A stretch of 64,000 nt of DNA from Streptomyces nodosus (GTDB lineage Bacteria > Actinomycetota > Actinomycetes > Streptomycetales > Streptomycetaceae), in assembly GCF_008704995.1 (NCBI RefSeq), contig NZ_CP023747.1:2506501-2570500 (forward strand), in the 5' to 3' direction. How positions within the stretch are numbered: position 1 is the stretch's first letter; every line of letters starts with the position of its first letter. The notes under the pieces were generated by a model that saw only the letters and a program-made list of their open reading frames with translations, did no database searches and was not told the origin of the DNA. This document shows positions 60,001 to 64,000 of this stretch, piece by piece. The position numbers were made by a program, and so were the translations under genes.

Positions 60001-62742
60001 TCAGCGGTGGTCGCTGCCCCCCGACTGGGAGGCCGCCCGGCCCGCCTCGAGCCGGGCCACCGGGATCCGGAAGGGCGAGCAGGACACATAGTCCAGCCCC
60101 ACCTCGTGGAAGAAGTGCACCGACTCCGGGTCGCCGCCGTGCTCACCGCAGACGCCGAGCTTGAGGTCGGGGCGGGTGGCACGGCCGGCCTCGACGGCGG
60201 ACGCCACCAGGGAGCCGACGCCGTCCCGGTCGATCGTCTCGAACGGGCTGACGCCGAAGATGCCCTTCTCCAGGTACGCGGTGAAGAAGCTGGCCTCCAC
60301 ATCGTCCCGGCTGAAGCCCCACACCGTCTGGGTGAGGTCGTTGGTGCCGAAGGAGAAGAACTCGGCCGCCTCGGCGATCTGCCCGGCCGTCAGCGCCGCA
60401 CGGGGCAGCTCGATCATGGTGCCGATCGCCAGCTTCAGCGAGGTGCCCGAGGCCGCCTCGACCTCGGCGACGACCCGGTCGGCCTCCTCGCGCACGATCT
60501 CCAGCTCCTGGACCGTGCCGACGAGCGGGATCATGATCTCGGCGCGCGGGTCGCCCTTGGCGGCCTTGCGCTCGGCCGCCGCCTCGGCGATGGCCCGCAC
60601 CTGCATGGTGAACAGGCCCGGGATGACCAGTCCGAGGCGCACCCCGCGCAGACCCAGCATCGGGTTCTGCTCGTGCAGCCGGTGCACCGCCTGGAGCAGC
60701 CGCAGCTCGTTCTCGTGCGGCTCCTGACGGGACTCGGCCAGGGCCACGCGCACCGACAGCTCGGTGATGTCGGGCAGGAACTCGTGCAGCGGCGGGTCCA
60801 GCAGACGGACCGTCACCGGGAGTCCGTCCATCGCCTCGAAGAGCTCGACGAAGTCCTTCTTCTGCAGCGGGAGCAGCTGCTTCAGGGACTCCTCGCGCTC
60901 GGCCCCGGTGTCCGCGAGGATCAGCCGCTCGACCAGCTCGCGACGGTCGCCGAGGAACATGTGCTCGGTGCGGCACAGTCCGATGCCCTGGGCGCCGAAG
61001 CGCCGCGCCCGCAGCGCGTCCTCGGCGTTGTCGGCGTTGGCCCGTACCCGCAGGCGCCGCTTGCGGTCGGCGAACGCCATGATCCGGTGCACGGCCTCGA
61101 CCAGCTCGTCGGCGTCGTCGGCACCGGCGTGCATCCGGCCCTCGAAGTACTCCACGACCGGGGAGGGAACCACCGGGACCTCGCCCAGGTAGACCTTGCC
61201 GGACGAGCCGTCGATGGAGATGAGGTCGCCCTCCTCCACCACCTGCCCGCCGGGCACGGTCATCCGCCGGCGCTTGGTGTCGACCTCCAGCTCCTCGGCA
61301 CCGCACACACAGGTCTTGCCCATGCCACGGGCGACCACGGCCGCATGGGAGGTCTTGCCGCCGCGCGAGGTCAGGATGCCCTCGGCCGCGATCATGCCGT
61401 CCAGGTCGTCCGGGTTGGTCTCGCGGCGCACCAGGATGACCTTCTCACCCGAGCGCGACCACTTCACCGCGGTGTACGAGTCGAAGACCGCCTTGCCCAC
61501 CGCCGCGCCCGGGGAGGCCGCGATGCCCCGGCCGACCTGCTCGACCTTGGCCTGCTCGTCGAAGCGCGGGAACATCAGCTGGGCGAGCTGGGCGCCGGTC
61601 ACCCGCTGCAGCGCCTCCGCCTCGTCGATCAGCCCCTGGTCCACCAGCTGGGTGGCGATCCGGAAGGCCGCGCCCGCGGTGCGCTTGCCGACCCGGGTCT
61701 GGAGCATCCACAGATGGCCGCGCTCGATGGTGAACTCGATGTCGCAGAGGTCCTTGTAGTGGTTCTCCAGGATCTCCATGATCTGCATCAGCCGGTCGTA
61801 GGAGTTCTTGTCGATCCGCTCCAGCTCCGCGAGCGGGACCGTGTTGCGGATGCCCGCGACCACGTCCTCGCCCTGCGCGTTCTGGAGGTAGTCGCCGTAG
61901 ACGCCCTGGTAGCCGGAGGCCGGGTCACGGGTGAACGCGACTCCGGTGCCCGAGTCGGGGCCCAGGTTGCCGAAGACCATCGAGCAGATGTTCACGGCCG
62001 TGCCCAGGTCGTGCGGGATGCGCTCCTGGCGGCGGTAGAGCTTGGCGCGGTCGCCGTTCCAGGACTCGAAGACCGCCTTGATGGCGAGGTCCATCTGCTC
62101 CCGGGGGTCCTGAGGGAAGTCGCGCCCGGCCTCGGTCTTGACGATCTTCTTGAACTTGGTGACCAGCTTCTTGAGGTCGCCGGCCTCCAATTCGGTGTCG
62201 ACCGCGACCTTCTTGGCCGTCTTGGCCGCCTCGAGCGCGTCCTCGAAGAGCTCGCCGTCGACGCCGAGCACGGTCTTGCCGAACATCTGGATGAGACGGC
62301 GGTACGAGTCCCAGGCGAAGCGCTCCTCGCCGGCCTGCTTCGCCAGACCCTGGACGGACTTGTCGGACAGACCGATGTTCAGGACCGTGTCCATCATGCC
62401 GGGCATCGAGAACTTGGCACCGGAGCGCACGGACACCAGGAGGGGGTCGTCGGCCTGGCCGAGCTTCTTGCCCATCCGCTGCTCCAGCGCGGCGAGGTGC
62501 GCACTCACCTCGTCACGCAGCGCCGAGGGCTCTTCGCCGCTCCCCAGGTAGACCTTGCAGGCCTCCGTGCTGATGGTGAAGCCCGGAGGGACGGGGAGGC
62601 CGAGGTTGGTCATCTCGGCGAGGTTCGCGCCCTTGCCACCGAGGAGGTCCTTGAGGTCCTTGTTGCCTTCGGTGAAGTCATAAACGAACTTCACGCCCTC
62701 GCCGCCGTTCTGCGTGACTTGAGGATCTTTGTTTTCCGACAC
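60001..62742 (-). CDS. ppdK: Pyruvate, phosphate dikinase
   Basis: This 913-residue enzyme interconverts pyruvate, ATP and phosphate with PEP, AMP and diphosphate. The N-terminal nucleotide domain starts KFVYDFTEGNKDLKDLLGGKGANLAEMTNLGLPVPPGFTIS. The phosphohistidine domain has GGKTSHAAVVARGMGKTCVCG (catalytic His near residue 466), and the C-terminal PEP barrel has GVRLGLVIPGLFTMQVRAIAEAA, AIGTMIELPRAALTAGQIAEAAEFFSFGTNDLTQTVWGFSRDD and the catalytic Cys in KLGVCGEHGGDPESVHFF. GTG at 62742 has GAGGAG upstream. Two palindromic sites 200-320 bp upstream may regulate it. It gives the cell reversible control at pyruvate/PEP. Confidence 0.96.
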   Translation of the reverse strand: MSENKDPQVTQNGGEGVKFVYDFTEGNKDLKDLLGGKGANLAEMTNLGLPVPPGFTISTEACKVYLGSGEEPSALRDEVSAHLAALEQRMGKKLGQADDPLLVSVRSGAKFSMPGMMDTVLNIGLSDKSVQGLAKQAGEERFAWDSYRRLIQMFGKTVLGVDGELFEDALEAAKTAKKVAVDTELEAGDLKKLVTKFKKIVKTEAGRDFPQDPREQMDLAIKAVFESWNGDRAKLYRRQERIPHDLGTAVNICSMVFGNLGPDSGTGVAFTRDPASGYQGVYGDYLQNAQGEDVVAGIRNTVPLAELERIDKNSYDRLMQIMEILENHYKDLCDIEFTIERGHLWMLQTRVGKRTAGAAFRIATQLVDQGLIDEAEALQRVTGAQLAQLMFPRFDEQAKVEQVGRGIAASPGAAVGKAVFDSYTAVKWSRSGEKVILVRRETNPDDLDGMIAAEGILTSRGGKTSHAAVVARGMGKTCVCGAEELEVDTKRRRMTVPGGQVVEEGDLISIDGSSGKVYLGEVPVVPSPVVEYFEGRMHAGADDADELVEAVHRIMAFADRKRRLRVRANADNAEDALRARRFGAQGIGLCRTEHMFLGDRRELVERLILADTGAEREESLKQLLPLQKKDFVELFEAMDGLPVTVRLLDPPLHEFLPDITELSVRVALAESRQEPHENELRLLQAVHRLHEQNPMLGLRGVRLGLVIPGLFTMQVRAIAEAAAERKAAKGDPRAEIMIPLVGTVQELEIVREEADRVVAEVEAASGTSLKLAIGTMIELPRAALTAGQIAEAAEFFSFGTNDLTQTVWGFSRDDVEASFFTAYLEKGIFGVSPFETIDRDGVGSLVASAVEAGRATRPDLKLGVCGEHGGDPESVHFFHEVGLDYVSCSPFRIPVARLEAGRAASQSGGSDHR

Positions 62743-62866
62743 GGTCTCGACTCCTCGAGGACGTGGTGGCTGCCCTGACGGCGAGGAACATACCCAGATC
62801 GAAGGAGTCTGGGTACGTCCACTTGCGCGCCATGCGCCTGTAACCACTCGTCCGCCACTGGATCGA

Positions 62867-62941
62867 AAGTCAAGGGTCGGCAACTCCTCGCGGCCGGATG
62901 TTTTCACTTCTTGAACGCGACAGTGCTCTCAAGTCAAGGGT
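62867..62941 (-). repeat. Direct repeats AAGTCAAGGGT in the ppdK promoter region
   Basis: The 11-bp unit occurs at 62867-62877 and 62931-62941. On the minus strand each carries CTTGACTT, which includes a near-perfect -35 hexamer (TTGACT). A third partial unit TCAAGGGT lies at 63068-63075. Confidence 0.6.
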
Positions 62942-62943
62942 AA

Positions 62944-62957
62944 CGCTCACATGAGCG
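62944..62957. promoter_or_regulatory. Palindrome CGCTCA-CA-TGAGCG, copy 1
   Basis: This is a perfect inverted repeat of two 6-bp arms, 202 bp upstream of the ppdK start. The same arms occur 101 bp further on. Confidence 0.55.
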
Positions 62958-63044
62958 GGATTCCATACACTTGATTTCGCCCGCTGAACGGATGAGGTAC
63001 GGCACTGAGTGCCAGCCCTTGGAGAAGTGCAGACGGTAAAAAAT

Positions 63045-63058
63045 CGCTCATCTGAGCG
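63045..63058. promoter_or_regulatory. Palindrome CGCTCA-TC-TGAGCG, copy 2
   Basis: Arms are identical to those of 62944-62957 and only the two central bases differ. The centre-to-centre distance is 101 bp, close to a whole number of helical turns, so the sites face roughly the same side of the DNA. Confidence 0.55.
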
Positions 63059-63279
63059 GTAGCCCTATCAAGGGTGGCGAGAATCACGCCCTCGAAGGGC
63101 CCCGTTTTCACCATGCGGACGGACATACGGACGTGCGTGCGGGCACCCGCGGTCTCGAAGGGACGACGGCACGGGGTGCCGGGCCGGATGGTCAAAAGCA
63201 CGCCATGGCGAAGTTTGCCGGGTGTTTGCCCGGTGCCGGGGCTCCGCCTTGAACGCGCCCGAGCGAGCACTCGTACGGG

Positions 63280-64000
63280 ATGGCGGCGGGCCCCGGACTC
63301 CCCCGGTCGGGGCCCGTCCTCCAGCACGGTCTGCGCAACGGAAGGACCTTCGGGTTGCCTCTCAACACACGCTCACCACAGACGACGGACAAGGCTGGGG
63401 AGGCCACGGGCGAGGACCTGCCGACGGAGGAGGAACGGCAGACCCCGGATCCGGAGGGCACACCGGCCGACGCCGACACCGAGGCATCCACGCCGACCGC
63501 CTCCGCCCCCGACACGGAACCCGTCCCCGCACCGGGCACGGTGCCGCACCCGAGGCCTTCGGCGGAGGGCGCCGCGGGGCCCGAGTCGGCCTCCGGCACG
63601 GCAGACCACGATCCGGCCTCCGGTACGGCGGAGCCCGAGGCGTGCTCCGGCACCATGGAGCCCGAGGCGAGCTCCGGGACAACGGGCCGCGGCCCGAGGC
63701 CCCTCACGGCGGATTCCGAGGGCGGCCCCGTCACCGCGAAGCCCGAGGCCACGTCCGCCGTCGCAGAGCCCACGTCGGGCACCGGCGCCACGGAAACCGG
63801 ATCAGCGTCCGGTGCTACGGGCCCCGGCCCGGCCTCCGATCCTGCGGAGCCCGAGGCGACCCCCGGTGTCACGGACCACAGCCCGGCCCCCGGTACTCCC
63901 GAGCCCGAGCCCGAGTCCACATCCGATGCCCCGAAGGCCGAGCCCGGGTCGGAGCCCGAGCCCGAGTCCGGGTCGGAGCCCGAGGCCAAGTCCCATACGG
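63280..64000 (+). CDS. Pro/Glu/Ser/Thr-rich protein, 3' partial
   Basis: The frame beginning ATG 63280 (or TTG 63355, which has GGAAGGACC upstream) runs to the window edge without a stop for at least 240 codons. The protein is acidic and low in complexity: after an N-terminal segment (LPLNTRSPQTTDKAGEATGE) it consists of loose repeats of the type SGTxEPEA with Ala, Gly, Pro, Thr and Ser, and ends in PEPESGSEPEAKS. There is no signal peptide in this part. Such tails often precede a membrane or kinase domain in actinobacteria, which would lie outside the window. The opposite strand also has an open frame of 265 codons; I prefer the plus frame because its start region looks protein-like. Confidence 0.5.
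   Translation, partial: MAAGPGLPRSGPVLQHGLRNGRTFGLPLNTRSPQTTDKAGEATGEDLPTEEERQTPDPEGTPADADTEASTPTASAPDTEPVPAPGTVPHPRPSAEGAAGPESASGTADHDPASGTAEPEACSGTMEPEASSGTTGRGPRPLTADSEGGPVTAKPEATSAVAEPTSGTGATETGSASGATGPGPASDPAEPEATPGVTDHSPAPGTPEPEPESTSDAPKAEPGSEPEPESGSEPEAKSHT

Larger units (their letters stand above)
62743..63279. other. Intergenic region upstream of ppdK
   Basis: This 537-bp region probably drives ppdK leftward and the partial gene rightward. It is richer in A/T than usual and contains two copies of AAGTCAAGGGT (62867-62877, 62931-62941), and two copies of a 14-bp palindrome (62944-62957, 63045-63058). Open frames here show no family features. Confidence 0.6.

Noticed and set aside
63192..63989. 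Minus-strand gene of 265 codons at the right edge
   Set aside because: Its C-terminal part (from about residue 205) looks like non-coding translation and there is no ribosome site. The plus frame has a better start region, though I cannot exclude either.

Overview
The window is chromosomal DNA from a Streptomyces or very close relative. Nearly all genes have third codon positions dominated by G or C, GTG starts are common, and the gene order fasR-fabD-fabH-acpP-fabF, the hrdA/dnaG pair, a malonyl-CoA synthetase next to an MreB-like Mbl gene, and a TerD cluster beside aceE all match what I know of the Streptomyces core. There is no prophage, insertion sequence with a transposase, CRISPR array or biosynthetic cluster. 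It is mostly core genome with a few accessory genes.

Layout. 1-4.1 kb: a tellurium-resistance-type cluster (three TerD-domain proteins, one TerA-like protein, one DUF475 membrane protein). 4.2-8.5 kb: peroxiredoxin and DUF3052 protein, divergent from aceE (pyruvate dehydrogenase E1). 8.5-9.2 kb: a gene-free gap holding two large inverted-repeat elements. 9.2-18.4 kb: MFS exporter/TetR pair, alpha/beta hydrolase, DUF4429 protein, MerR regulator divergent from a GNAT acetyltransferase, small membrane protein, serine hydrolase, pirin, and FasR. 18.5-22.9 kb: the type II fatty acid synthase operon and a DUF3145 gene behind a bidirectional terminator. 23-30.2 kb: GDSL lipoprotein, aldose epimerase, GH3 glycosidase, quinone-oxidoreductase-like enzyme divergent from a MarR regulator, and a zinc-ribbon membrane protein. 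30.5-41.7 kb: PLP aminotransferase with a long disordered tail, LysM/lytic transglycosylase, GH35 beta-galactosidase, ATP-grasp protein, matB, mbl, SMI1/KNR4 protein. 41.9-42.3 kb: three tRNA genes. 42.5-55.6 kb: YtxH-like protein, an FGGY kinase homologue with altered active site, a heterodimeric ABC exporter, hrdA, dnaG, ferredoxin-reductase-like flavoprotein, dgt, DUF218 protein. 55.6-59.8 kb: a third inverted-repeat element, dioxygenase-fold lipoprotein, gamma-glutamylcyclotransferase-like protein, sortase and its probable surface substrate, TSUP permease. 60-64 kb: pyruvate phosphate dikinase and the start of a Pro/Glu/Ser-rich gene that leaves the window.

How it fits together. Central carbon flow is a theme: pyruvate to acetyl-CoA (AceE), malonate to malonyl-CoA (MatB), malonyl-CoA to fatty acids (FabD/FabH/AcpP/FabF under FasR), and pyruvate/PEP interconversion (PpdK). 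DnaG and HrdA form a remnant of the primase-sigma macromolecular synthesis arrangement. Many genes show a -10 box 6-7 nt before the start codon, which implies leaderless mRNAs.

The most unusual signal is a pair of about 165-175 bp inverted-repeat elements (8561-8735 and 55632-55795). They share core motifs and a helix with compensatory changes and conserved G-U pairs, and both lie immediately 3' of a plus-strand gene in the same orientation.
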